From: Deltaproteobacteria bacterium
GTDB taxonomy: Bacteria; Desulfobacterota_B; Binatia; UBA9968
DNA: 11,223 bases
NCBI GenBank assembly: GCA_016193385.1
Contig: JACPSF010000425.1
Location: forward strand, 1 to 11,223
Direction of reading: 5' to 3'
Positions 5,281-11,223 of the stretch are shown here, piece by piece; the first letter of the stretch is position 1, and every line of letters starts with the position of its first letter. The notes beneath the pieces are model-generated. The model did no database searches, was not told where the DNA came from, and saw only the letters and a program-made list of their open reading frames with translations. The position numbers and the translations under genes are program-made.

Positions 5281-7140
5281 TCAGCTCTCCATGAAGCTCT
5301 TGAGCCTCTTGCTGCGGCTCGGATGCCTGAGTTTGCGTAGCGCTTTAGCTTCGATCTGGCGGATTCTCTCGCGCGTCACGGTAAACTTCTGGCCTACCTC
5401 TTCGAGGGTGTGATCCGACTTCTCGCCGATGCCAAAACGCATCCTGAGAACCTGCTCCTCGCGCGGCGTGAGAGTCGCCAAAACCTTCTTGGTTTGTTCC
5501 TGAAGGTTAATGTTAATCACCGCATCCGATGGCGTAATGATCCGCTTGTCCTCGATGAAATCTCCCAGGTGGCTATCCTCCTCTTCTCCCACCGGCGTCT
5601 CCAGCGAGATCGGCTCTTTGGCGATTTTTAACACCTTGCGCACCTTCTCCAACGGAATCTCCATTTTCGCCGCGATCTCCTCTGGAGTCGGCTCCCGTCC
5701 GATCTCCTGCACCAGATAGCGGGAGGTGCGAATCAGCTTATTGATGGTCTCGATCATATGGACCGGGATCCGGATGGTCCGGGCCTGATCGGCGATAGCA
5801 CGGGTAATCGCCTGGCGGATCCACCACGTCGCATACGTGGAAAACTTGTAACCCCGCTGATACTCAAATTTGTCTACCGCCTTCATCAGCCCGATATTCC
5901 CCTCCTGAATCAGGTCCAGGAACTGAAGGCCACGATTGGTGTATTTTTTGGCGATACTGACAACCAAACGGAGGTTGGCTTCGATGAGCTCCTTCTTGGC
6001 CAGGTTGGCCTTCGTCTCCCCCTCCACGATCGACTGCACCCGCCGCCTCAACTCTTCCGCCGGTATCTCCAGTTCCCGCTCCATCCGCCGCATCTCGCGC
6101 CGGGAGCCGCGAATGTCCTCGGCCATATGCCGGATCGCCTCCTGCCCGATACGGAAAACGCCGACGGCCCTCTGCCACTGCTTCTTTCGCCCGTCGGCGC
6201 TCGGAACCAGCTTGAGAATATCCGGGAACGACTTGCCGGTCTGGCGCTCAAACTCGCGCACCCGATTCTCCAGGGCGCGGATTTCATCCATAGCCTTTTT
6301 CAGTCCGCTAGCGATCGCCTCGGTTTGCTTTCGATTCAACTGGAGGGCGTTCAAAGCGGCATAAATCTTTTCGTGCTGTTTGAAGAGGGCTTCCTGGAAA
6401 CCTTTCCGCCCTTGAGCCGATAGCCGTTTACCTTCCAGCTTGTTTTTGATTTTTAGCTTCTCGTTCGCCAGGCGGCGCAACTTGGAGATTTGGTCCAGCA
6501 GCTTCTTCTCGTGAACCTCCTCATCCTCCAGGTAATCCAGGTCTTCATCCGCGTCTTTAATAATTTCCCTCACTCGAACCTCGTGCCGCGAGAGGCTTTC
6601 GCCCAATTCAAGGACATACACGAGAGCGAAGGGGCTCGATAGAACCTCGTGATGCACCCGCTTTTCCCCCTCTTCGATCTTCTTGGCGATTTCTACCTCC
6701 CCCTCGCGACTCAAGAGGGATACGGTCCCCATCTCGCGCAGGTACATCCGCACGGGGTCGCCGGTCTTGCCCGCGAGGTCCCCATCCGCTTCCGCATCGA
6801 ATTCCTTCTCCTCCTCGTCCTCTTCGGGCAGCTCCTCCGCCTGGTTTGCCAGAGTCACCCGCTGGCGGGAATCGACGACTTCGATATCCATCTCGCCAAA
6901 GATGGACATCACATCATCGATCTGATCGGGGGACACGATCTCGGCCGGGAGCATGTCATTCACTTCGTCGTAGGTTAGGTAGCCCTTTTCCTTACCGAGG
7001 TCGATGAGCTTCTTGACCTCTTTTTTGTGAGCGGTCAGCCCTGTCTCGAGAGACTCCTTCGCCGACGCTGCAGGACCTACATCTTGCCGGCGAGTCTCTG
7101 GCGTTCTAGTTGTCGTTCTCTTCGTACGACTTCCTGCCAT
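5281..7140 (-). CDS. rpoD: Primary (housekeeping) RNA polymerase sigma factor RpoD
   Basis: The 619-residue group 1 sigma-70 factor directs core RNA polymerase to housekeeping promoters. Region 1.1 is at about 40-90 ([20 protein letters not shown]), followed by an acidic linker at 102-120 and region 1.2 at 127-160 ([12 protein letters not shown]). The large non-conserved insert spans roughly 165-375. Region 2 lies at about 384-455 with [38 protein letters not shown] and the region 2.3/2.4 core [19 protein letters not shown]. Region 3 is at 460-540. Region 4 is at 555-615, with [17 protein letters not shown] and the -35-binding helix around [20 protein letters not shown]. The ATG at 7140 lies 64 nt inside the end of dnaG, has AAAGGA about 7 nt upstream, and there is no later ATG/GTG/TTG before region 1.1, so the overlap looks real. 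Last protein gene of the macromolecular-synthesis operon. Confidence 0.98.
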   Translation of the reverse strand: MAGSRTKRTTTRTPETRRQDVGPAASAKESLETGLTAHKKEVKKLIDLGKEKGYLTYDEVNDMLPAEIVSPDQIDDVMSIFGEMDIEVVDSRQRVTLANQAEELPEEDEEEKEFDAEADGDLAGKTGDPVRMYLREMGTVSLLSREGEVEIAKKIEEGEKRVHHEVLSSPFALVYVLELGESLSRHEVRVREIIKDADEDLDYLEDEEVHEKKLLDQISKLRRLANEKLKIKNKLEGKRLSAQGRKGFQEALFKQHEKIYAALNALQLNRKQTEAIASGLKKAMDEIRALENRVREFERQTGKSFPDILKLVPSADGRKKQWQRAVGVFRIGQEAIRHMAEDIRGSRREMRRMERELEIPAEELRRRVQSIVEGETKANLAKKELIEANLRLVVSIAKKYTNRGLQFLDLIQEGNIGLMKAVDKFEYQRGYKFSTYATWWIRQAITRAIADQARTIRIPVHMIETINKLIRTSRYLVQEIGREPTPEEIAAKMEIPLEKVRKVLKIAKEPISLETPVGEEEDSHLGDFIEDKRIITPSDAVININLQEQTKKVLATLTPREEQVLRMRFGIGEKSDHTLEEVGQKFTVTRERIRQIEAKALRKLRHPSRSKRLKSFMES

Positions 7141-8870
7141 TCGAGCATCCTTTCTCTTTTGGCCTTTTCGTCCTTTTTCTCTTCGGCGGTGCGGATCGCT
7201 CGGCGCAATTCCCTCTCCAAACTCCGCAAATGCCTTCGGCGAAGGTGCGCCACGCAGTCAGCCATCACCTTTTCACGCTCCTGCTCCGGTAGGTTTTCAC
7301 CGTCCAGCATCAGGGCGGCGATCTGCGATCCCTGATCGGCGGAAAAGCTCTGCGTCAGGCGCCCCGGATCCACTTCCCCGCGCTCGCGCCACTCCGCGAG
7401 GATCCTTTGAATGATTTCCCTCCACGGCGGACCGACGAGAAGTTCGATATCCTCCTGCGCGGCCAAAACCTGAACCATCGAAGGGAAGCGAAGGATCAGG
7501 CTTAACAGAGACCGTTCCGCCAGATCCTCCCGCGCCTCTGGAGGAAGCGTCGCCGGCGACTTGCCCGTGCGTGGCGCGGCGCCCGGCAACTCGGAGGGGC
7601 GCGCAGAACGGCGCAAGAGCGCTTCACTGATTCCCAGGAAGTCAACCGCGCGACGGGCCAGAAGATCGGCTTCAAAAGGATTTCGGACCTTTGACAGGAG
7701 TCGTTGGATCTCCTTCGCCGTCTGACTCTTGCCTTCAAGGCTCGTTCCCTGTTGGCGTTCCAACCAGCTGAAGGCGTAATCGGCCAATGGCACCGCCTGG
7801 TCAAGCACCGCCTCCAGCGCCTCTTTTCCCCGCGCTCGAACAAAGGTGTCCGGGTCATCTCCCTTGGGTAAGAAAGCGGCCCGACCCAGCTGACCGGCAT
7901 CAATAAAGATTTCAAAGCTCCGCGCCGCCGCTTTCTCTCCGGCTTCATCCCCGTCAAACAGGGCAATGATATTCTTGGTAAAGCGCCCCAAGATGCGCAC
8001 GTGATCAGGAGTCAAGGCCGTCCCCAGCGTGGCCACGGTGTACGAGATCCCGAATTGCGCCAGGGCGATCACGTCCAGATACCCTTCAACGACGGCCACG
8101 CGATCGACGGCCCGGACTGCTTCCTTGGCCTGAAACAGGCCATACAGATGGGAACCCTTGCGAAAAAGAGGAGTCTCTGGAGAATTGAGATACTTGGGCG
8201 ATCCCTGGGTAATCACCCGACCACCGAACCCCACGACTCGACCCGCAGAATTCACAATGGGGAAGATCAGGCGTTCCAGGAACCTTTCCCCATAGTCCGT
8301 GGCTCCTCTCTGACCGATCAAACCCAAACGCACGGCGTCCTTCAGCGATAGCCCTTCTCGCTTTAAAAATTCGACTAAGCCTGCTCCCCGAGGCGGAGCG
8401 TAGCCAAGATAGAAGCGGCGGGCCATGCTCTCGTCGATCCCCCTAGCCTTAAGGTAACCCAGCGCCTTTTTGCCTTCCGCCTGAGCCAAGAGCGCCTGGT
8501 GAAAATAGGCGGCGGCTCTCTCATTGAGACGGTAAAGCGACTCTCTCTCCTCCGCCTCTCGCCTGGCGCCGGGCGTTTCTTGGCGCTCCACCGCGATTCC
8601 GTAGCGTCTCCCCACCCGCTCGACAGCTTCGGGGAAGGTCAGCTGCTCATAGCGCATAAGGAAGTGGAAAACGTTGCCGCCGACGCCGCAGCCAAAGCAA
8701 TGGAAGATGCCCTTTTCTTCGTTCACCGTAAACGACGGGGTTTTCTCCGCATGAAACGGACAGATTCCAAGCTGATTTCGGCCAGCCTTCCTGAGCGTCA
8801 GATGGTCGGAGATGACCTCGACGATGGAGGCGCGCTCGCGAATTTCCAGGATCTTGTGCTCGGGAATCAT
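7077..8870 (-). CDS. dnaG: DNA primase DnaG
   Basis: The 597-residue primase makes RNA primers for lagging-strand and restart synthesis and works with the replicative helicase DnaB. The N-terminal CHC2 zinc-binding domain has C37, H40, C58 and C61 ([13 protein letters not shown] and [15 protein letters not shown]). The RNA polymerase core spans about 120-350 and includes [11 protein letters not shown], the TOPRIM motif [11 protein letters not shown] with catalytic E262, FDGDEAG (D306, D308) and the metal-binding GDDPD at 337-341. The C-terminal helicase-interaction domain follows an A/P-rich linker at about 422-445. The ATG at 8870 gives the usual family N-terminus ([20 protein letters not shown]), but no clear Shine-Dalgarno sequence precedes it; weak initiation would suit a low-copy protein. 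It starts 15 nt after cvpA and its 3' end overlaps rpoD. Confidence 0.98.
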   Translation of the reverse strand: MIPEHKILEIRERASIVEVISDHLTLRKAGRNQLGICPFHAEKTPSFTVNEEKGIFHCFGCGVGGNVFHFLMRYEQLTFPEAVERVGRRYGIAVERQETPGARREAEERESLYRLNERAAAYFHQALLAQAEGKKALGYLKARGIDESMARRFYLGYAPPRGAGLVEFLKREGLSLKDAVRLGLIGQRGATDYGERFLERLIFPIVNSAGRVVGFGGRVITQGSPKYLNSPETPLFRKGSHLYGLFQAKEAVRAVDRVAVVEGYLDVIALAQFGISYTVATLGTALTPDHVRILGRFTKNIIALFDGDEAGEKAAARSFEIFIDAGQLGRAAFLPKGDDPDTFVRARGKEALEAVLDQAVPLADYAFSWLERQQGTSLEGKSQTAKEIQRLLSKVRNPFEADLLARRAVDFLGISEALLRRSARPSELPGAAPRTGKSPATLPPEAREDLAERSLLSLILRFPSMVQVLAAQEDIELLVGPPWREIIQRILAEWRERGEVDPGRLTQSFSADQGSQIAALMLDGENLPEQEREKVMADCVAHLRRRHLRSLERELRRAIRTAEEKKDEKAKRERMLEWQEVVRRERQLERQRLAGKM

Positions 8871-8885
8871 CCGGCGGCTTAAAAA

Positions 8886-9410
8886 TTAGGGATTGTTCCC
8901 CTCCCGCGCTTGCACTTCCTCGTGCGGGAGCAAATTGGCCTTTCCGACCCGCACGAGCTCGCGCGCGAGCCGGTAAAGAGGAGGAACAAGAAACGATTCA
9001 TCCATTTTTCTTTTGGCCCCCTGCGGGATTAACGGGAAAGAAAGGAGCAGGAAAATCCCCAAGGCCAGAAAGCCCGTCCCCTTGCCCGCGCCGACCACGA
9101 CGCCTCCGACCCGATTGACGTTTTGGAGAAAGAGGACCTTGGCAGAGCGATGGAGAAGCCATCCTGCCAGATTCATGACGACGTAGACAGAGAGGAAAAG
9201 GCCGACAAAACAAACGCCTTTAAGAAAGATGAGGGGCAACTTCCAGTGCCCGCTCAAGAAAACTGCCAGGGGCTCGTCATATCGAACCGCCGCCATGAAG
9301 CCGATGATCAAACCCAACAGGGAAAAGCTCTCCCGGAACAGCCCTTTGAAATATCCCCTCACGGCGAATAGGGACATGAGGAGCAGAAGGATCGGATCGA
9401 TGATACTCAC
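8886..9410 (-). CDS. CvpA family inner-membrane protein
   Basis: A 174-residue protein of the CvpA (colicin V production) family, integral to the inner membrane. Hydrophobic segments lie near residues 5-17, 27-43, 59-83 and 102-125. The family signature VRGYFKGLFRESFSLLGLIIG is at 17-37 and a glycine-rich VNRVGGVVVGAGKGTGF at 98-113. The C-terminal 45 residues are charged and probably cytoplasmic. Characterised CvpA proteins affect colicin V export, purine-related growth and envelope stress tolerance; the molecular activity is not settled. The GTG start at 9410 gives the expected N-terminus but has no clear Shine-Dalgarno sequence, and a 6-bp hairpin sits directly before it. Its place between yqeY and dnaG suggests cotranscription with the synthesis operon. 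Confidence 0.88.
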   Translation of the reverse strand: MSIIDPILLLLMSLFAVRGYFKGLFRESFSLLGLIIGFMAAVRYDEPLAVFLSGHWKLPLIFLKGVCFVGLFLSVYVVMNLAGWLLHRSAKVLFLQNVNRVGGVVVGAGKGTGFLALGIFLLLSFPLIPQGAKRKMDESFLVPPLYRLARELVRVGKANLLPHEEVQAREGNNP

Positions 9411-9429
9411 AAACGGGCAAAAACCGTTT
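9411..9429 (-). promoter_or_regulatory. Hairpin abutting the cvpA start codon
   Basis: AAACGG (9411-9416) and CCGTTT (9424-9429) form a 6-bp stem with a 7-nt loop that ends at the base before the cvpA GTG. It covers the place where a ribosome binding site should be. It could limit initiation or act as a weak attenuator; no function is shown. Confidence 0.3.
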
Positions 9430-9476
9430 TCGAAAAGGGCGAATAACCACTCGCTGAGGCACCAGCTCCGACCGTC

Positions 9477-9923
9477 TCAACTACTCAGTATTTCCTTAGC
9501 GATCTCACTCACCCGTTTACCATCCACTCGGCCCGTGACCTGGGGCATAACCTGCTTCATCACTTTTCCAAGGTCTTTCACCCCTGCGGCCCCCACCTCC
9601 TCGACAGCGCTCCGAATCAGGGCGCGAACTTCATCCTCGCTCAAGGCCTCGGGAAGAAACCGCTGCAAGATCTCAAGCTCCGCCTCTTCCTTCTCCACCA
9701 AATCGCTCCTTCCGCCTTTGCGAAAGTACTCGATGGATTCCTGCCCTTGTTTATATAAGGAGGCAATGGTTTTCAGTGTCTCCTCTTGGGTCAGCTCTCG
9801 GCGACCCTTGATCTCTTCGTTGTGGAGGGCCGACAAAAGAAGCCGCAGGGTGGAGAGGGTGACGCGGTCCCCACGCCGCATAGCCGCTTTCATGGCATCC
9901 TGAATTTCGGCCTTGAGTTCCAT
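9477..9923 (-). CDS. yqeY: GatB/YqeY domain-containing protein
   Basis: A 148-residue stand-alone YqeY-type protein, related to the C-terminal tRNA-contacting domain of GatB in the amidotransferase that forms Gln-tRNA(Gln) or Asn-tRNA(Asn). The family pattern is complete: the N-terminal helices MELKAEIQDAMKAAMRRGD and LSTLRLLLSALHNEEI, YFRKGGRSDLVEKEEAELE in the middle, LQRFLPEALSEDE, and the C-terminal lobe DLGKVMKQVMPQVTGRVDG followed by VSEIAKEIL. The ATG at 9923 lies 36 nt after rpsU and has only a weak AGG-type ribosome site. The rpsU-yqeY pairing is seen in many bacteria and suggests a translation-linked role, though the biochemical function of free YqeY is not established. Confidence 0.95.
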   Translation of the reverse strand: MELKAEIQDAMKAAMRRGDRVTLSTLRLLLSALHNEEIKGRRELTQEETLKTIASLYKQGQESIEYFRKGGRSDLVEKEEAELEILQRFLPEALSEDEVRALIRSAVEEVGAAGVKDLGKVMKQVMPQVTGRVDGKRVSEIAKEILSS

Positions 9924-9959
9924 CGTTCGCCTACCGCTGCGCTGACTGAGCCCGCCAAG

Positions 9960-10154
9960 TTAGAAATAGTGCCGGGTTCGTCTCAAGGCGCGCTTCTTGG
10001 CCGCTATCGCCTTCTTCTTCCGCTTCACGCTGGGTTTTTCGTAATGTTCCCGCTTACGCAGTTCAGCTAGGATGCCGGCCTTTTCGCAGAGCTTCTTAAA
10101 GCGACGAATCGCGCTCTCTATCGATTCGTTGTCTCTGACTCTTACTCCTGTCAT
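9960..10154 (-). CDS. rpsU: 30S ribosomal protein S21
   Basis: A 64-residue, highly basic small-subunit protein with the S21 signature: [20 protein letters not shown] at the N-terminus, [20 protein letters not shown] in the middle, and a lysine/arginine-rich tail ending in RRTRHYF. S21 sits on the 30S platform near the anti-Shine-Dalgarno end of 16S rRNA and helps initiation on structured messages. Length is normal for the family. It is the first gene of the operon. The ATG at 10154 has GGTGAT about 8 nt upstream, next to an eight-G run in the leader. Confidence 0.97.
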   Translation of the reverse strand: MTGVRVRDNESIESAIRRFKKLCEKAGILAELRKREHYEKPSVKRKKKAIAAKKRALRRTRHYF

Positions 10155-10166
10155 AATTCCGTATCA

Positions 10167-10174
10167 CCCCCCCC
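10167..10174. repeat. Homopolymeric C8/G8 tract in the rpsU leader
   Basis: Eight consecutive C on the plus strand (G in the rpsU message) lie 12-20 nt upstream of the rpsU start, immediately before the GGTGAT ribosome-site region. Such tracts are prone to slippage and to sequencing indels. Confidence 0.6.
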
Positions 10175-10218
10175 TCTTCCCTGGGCGGATGCAGGATCTT
10201 CCCGCTTGAAACCCATTT

Positions 10219-10246
10219 ATTTTATCCGATCTATCCCTCAAGTCAA
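10219..10246 (-). promoter_or_regulatory. Sigma70-like promoter of the rpsU-yqeY-cvpA-dnaG-rpoD operon
   Basis: On the minus strand TTGACT (10246-10241) is separated by 16 nt from TAAAAT (10224-10219). Both hexamers match five of six consensus positions. Transcription would start near 10212, leaving a leader of about 57 nt before rpsU. The promoter lies in the 137-nt spacer shared with the divergent M16 peptidase gene. Confidence 0.65.
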
Positions 10247-10255
10247 GCAACGCCC

Positions 10256-10271
10256 CCGTCTTTCTTGACGG
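10256..10271. repeat. Small inverted repeat in the divergent spacer
   Basis: CCGTC (10256-10260) and GACGG (10267-10271) flank a 6-nt loop, about 20 bp upstream of the M16 peptidase start and just upstream of the rpsU promoter -35. It could be a regulator half-site pair, but the arms are short and chance is possible. Confidence 0.25.
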
Positions 10272-10291
10272 TAAGCGCCAAGCTCGGTAAG

Positions 10292-11223
10292 ATGGTTAAA
10301 CGTTATATGCGCAGCCGTGTCCCAATAGAAAGATTCTCCATCCTAGGGTGGTGGCCGGTTTTCCTGCTTCTCTATATCCTTGCCCCGAGCCCAACCCTCG
10401 CCTCAACGCATGAACTGGAGTCTTTCGCCCTCCCCAACGGGCTTAAAGTCATCCTTAAAAGAGACACCTCGTCCCCCCTGGTAGCCCTGCAACTGTGGGT
10501 GGAGGCCGGCGCGGCCGATGAAGCGCCCGACGAGGTCGGCCTGGCACACCTCTTGGAACATATCCTTTTCCGGGGCTCATCCGAGGAAGGAAAAGGCAAG
10601 CTTGCAGGGGAAGCCGAGAAATTGGGCGGGAGGATAAACGGTTTTACTTCTCACGACCGCACTGTCTATCACTTAGTCGTGCCTGCCTCCCGGGTCCAAG
10701 GCGGGCTCGGGATCCTCGCGCGGCTGATGCATTTGCCCAGCCTGGGTGAGCAGGAACTCCGGAAGGAGATCCAAGTGGTGCTCGAGGAATGGAGGCAAGG
10801 ACAGGACAATCCCAGGACCAGAGTTGGCCGAGAGCTGTTCAAAATGGCCTACCGCAACCACCCGTATGGTCGGCCGATTATCGGGACTCCGGATACGCTG
10901 GGAGGCATGACTTGGGAGAGGGTGAGCCACTTTCATGCCCGCTGGTATTCGGCGGCGAATATGACGCTCGTGGTGGTTGGAAACGTCGAGAGCGAGCGGA
11001 CGAAAACAAACCTGGTCCAGCTTCTTGCGGATCTCCCGGCGCGCAGCCCCCCCACCCGGAATCGTGCCCTGGAGCCGCCGCAAGCGGAGCCGCGCATCGC
11101 GGTCGTGCGAGCGCCGGTCCGACAGTCGCATCTGGTGATCGGGTTTCCGATGCCCAGGGCGGCGAACCCGGAGACCCCGGCCGTCGATTTCCTTGCCTTC
11201 ATCCTGGGGCGAGGGGAGAGTTC
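10292..11223 (+). CDS. M16 family zinc metallopeptidase, exported (3' end beyond the window)
   Basis: The first 310 residues of an M16 (pitrilysin/insulinase/processing-peptidase) protein, open to the window edge. Residues 1-38 form a signal peptide or anchor with a basic start and the hydrophobic core WWPVFLLLYIL, likely cleaved near TLAS. The N-terminal domain begins ESFALPNGLKVILKRDTSSP. The inverted zinc motif HxxEH is H86-L-L-E-H90 (GLAHLLEHILF), and the third ligand glutamate is expected at 165/166 in EIQVVLEEW, about 76 residues later, so this half has the catalytic residues. NHPYGRPIIGTPDTLGGMT (189-207) and WYSAANMTLVVVGNV are typical. The start could also be the ATG at 10307; neither has a strong ribosome site. 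It is divergent from rpsU. Bacterial M16 genes often occur as an active/inactive pair; the next gene is out of view. The substrate is unknown. Confidence 0.93.
   Translation, partial: MVKRYMRSRVPIERFSILGWWPVFLLLYILAPSPTLASTHELESFALPNGLKVILKRDTSSPLVALQLWVEAGAADEAPDEVGLAHLLEHILFRGSSEEGKGKLAGEAEKLGGRINGFTSHDRTVYHLVVPASRVQGGLGILARLMHLPSLGEQELRKEIQVVLEEWRQGQDNPRTRVGRELFKMAYRNHPYGRPIIGTPDTLGGMTWERVSHFHARWYSAANMTLVVVGNVESERTKTNLVQLLADLPARSPPTRNRALEPPQAEPRIAVVRAPVRQSHLVIGFPMPRAANPETPAVDFLAFILGRGES

Noticed and set aside
5758..6423. Plus-strand frame of 221 codons opposite rpoD
   Set aside because: It is a shadow of the conserved sigma factor coding sequence; composition follows the opposite strand and no family features are present.
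9229..9903. Plus-strand frame of 224 codons across cvpA and yqeY
   Set aside because: It is Ser/Arg-rich antisense translation across two genuine genes; no credible start or domain.
10673..11131. Minus-strand frame of 152 codons opposite the M16 peptidase
   Set aside because: The plus strand encodes a clear M16 N-terminal domain with HxxEH; the reverse frame is a high-GC shadow.

Overview
The window looks like chromosomal DNA of a GC-rich, Gram-negative-type bacterium from an uncultured lineage. The primary sigma factor, primase and S21 genes have a deltaproteobacterial-like arrangement. The NMT1-type solute-binding proteins next to a Grd-like reductase are of a kind I associate with Desulfobacterota, Methylomirabilota/Rokubacteria or Tectomicrobia-like genomes. 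This placement is from memory of family style; the sequence alone does not fix the phylum.

Left block (about 1-4,880, all on the minus strand, so transcribed from high to low coordinates). A sigma70-like promoter at 4849-4877 precedes a compact four-gene operon: exported NMT1/THI5-type solute-binding protein, GrdB-like selenoprotein, GrdE-like subunit, second paralogous NMT1/THI5-type solute-binding protein. The GrdB-like gene would be missed by standard gene calling, which would give a 352-residue protein ending at a TGA (2707-2709). The same frame continues to 2431, and the residues around the TGA read T-U-G-T-C-T-R, the glycine-reductase selenocysteine motif. A SECIS-like hairpin follows the TGA. 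The GrdE-like partner appears to lack the cysteine that becomes the pyruvoyl group in classical GrdE. The operon therefore seems to encode capture of a small solute by two periplasmic binding proteins and its reductive cleavage by a divergent selenoenzyme. The substrate is unknown, and the transporter membrane and ATPase subunits and GrdA/C/D partners are not in view.

Middle spacer (4808-5280). It holds an elongator-type tRNA with CAU anticodon (tRNA-Ile2 or tRNA-Met), three inverted-repeat structures on its 3' side and a degenerate heptanucleotide tandem repeat on its 5' side.

Right block (5,281-10,246, minus strand). This is a macromolecular-synthesis operon in the order rpsU, yqeY, cvpA, dnaG, rpoD and then the tRNA, driven by a good sigma70-like promoter at 10219-10246. 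It links ribosomal protein S21, primase and the housekeeping sigma factor (translation, replication, transcription), with a GatB/YqeY-domain protein and a CvpA-like membrane protein inserted. rpoD begins 64 nt inside dnaG.

Right edge (10,292-11,223, plus strand). A divergently transcribed, exported M16 zinc peptidase starts here and runs off the window.
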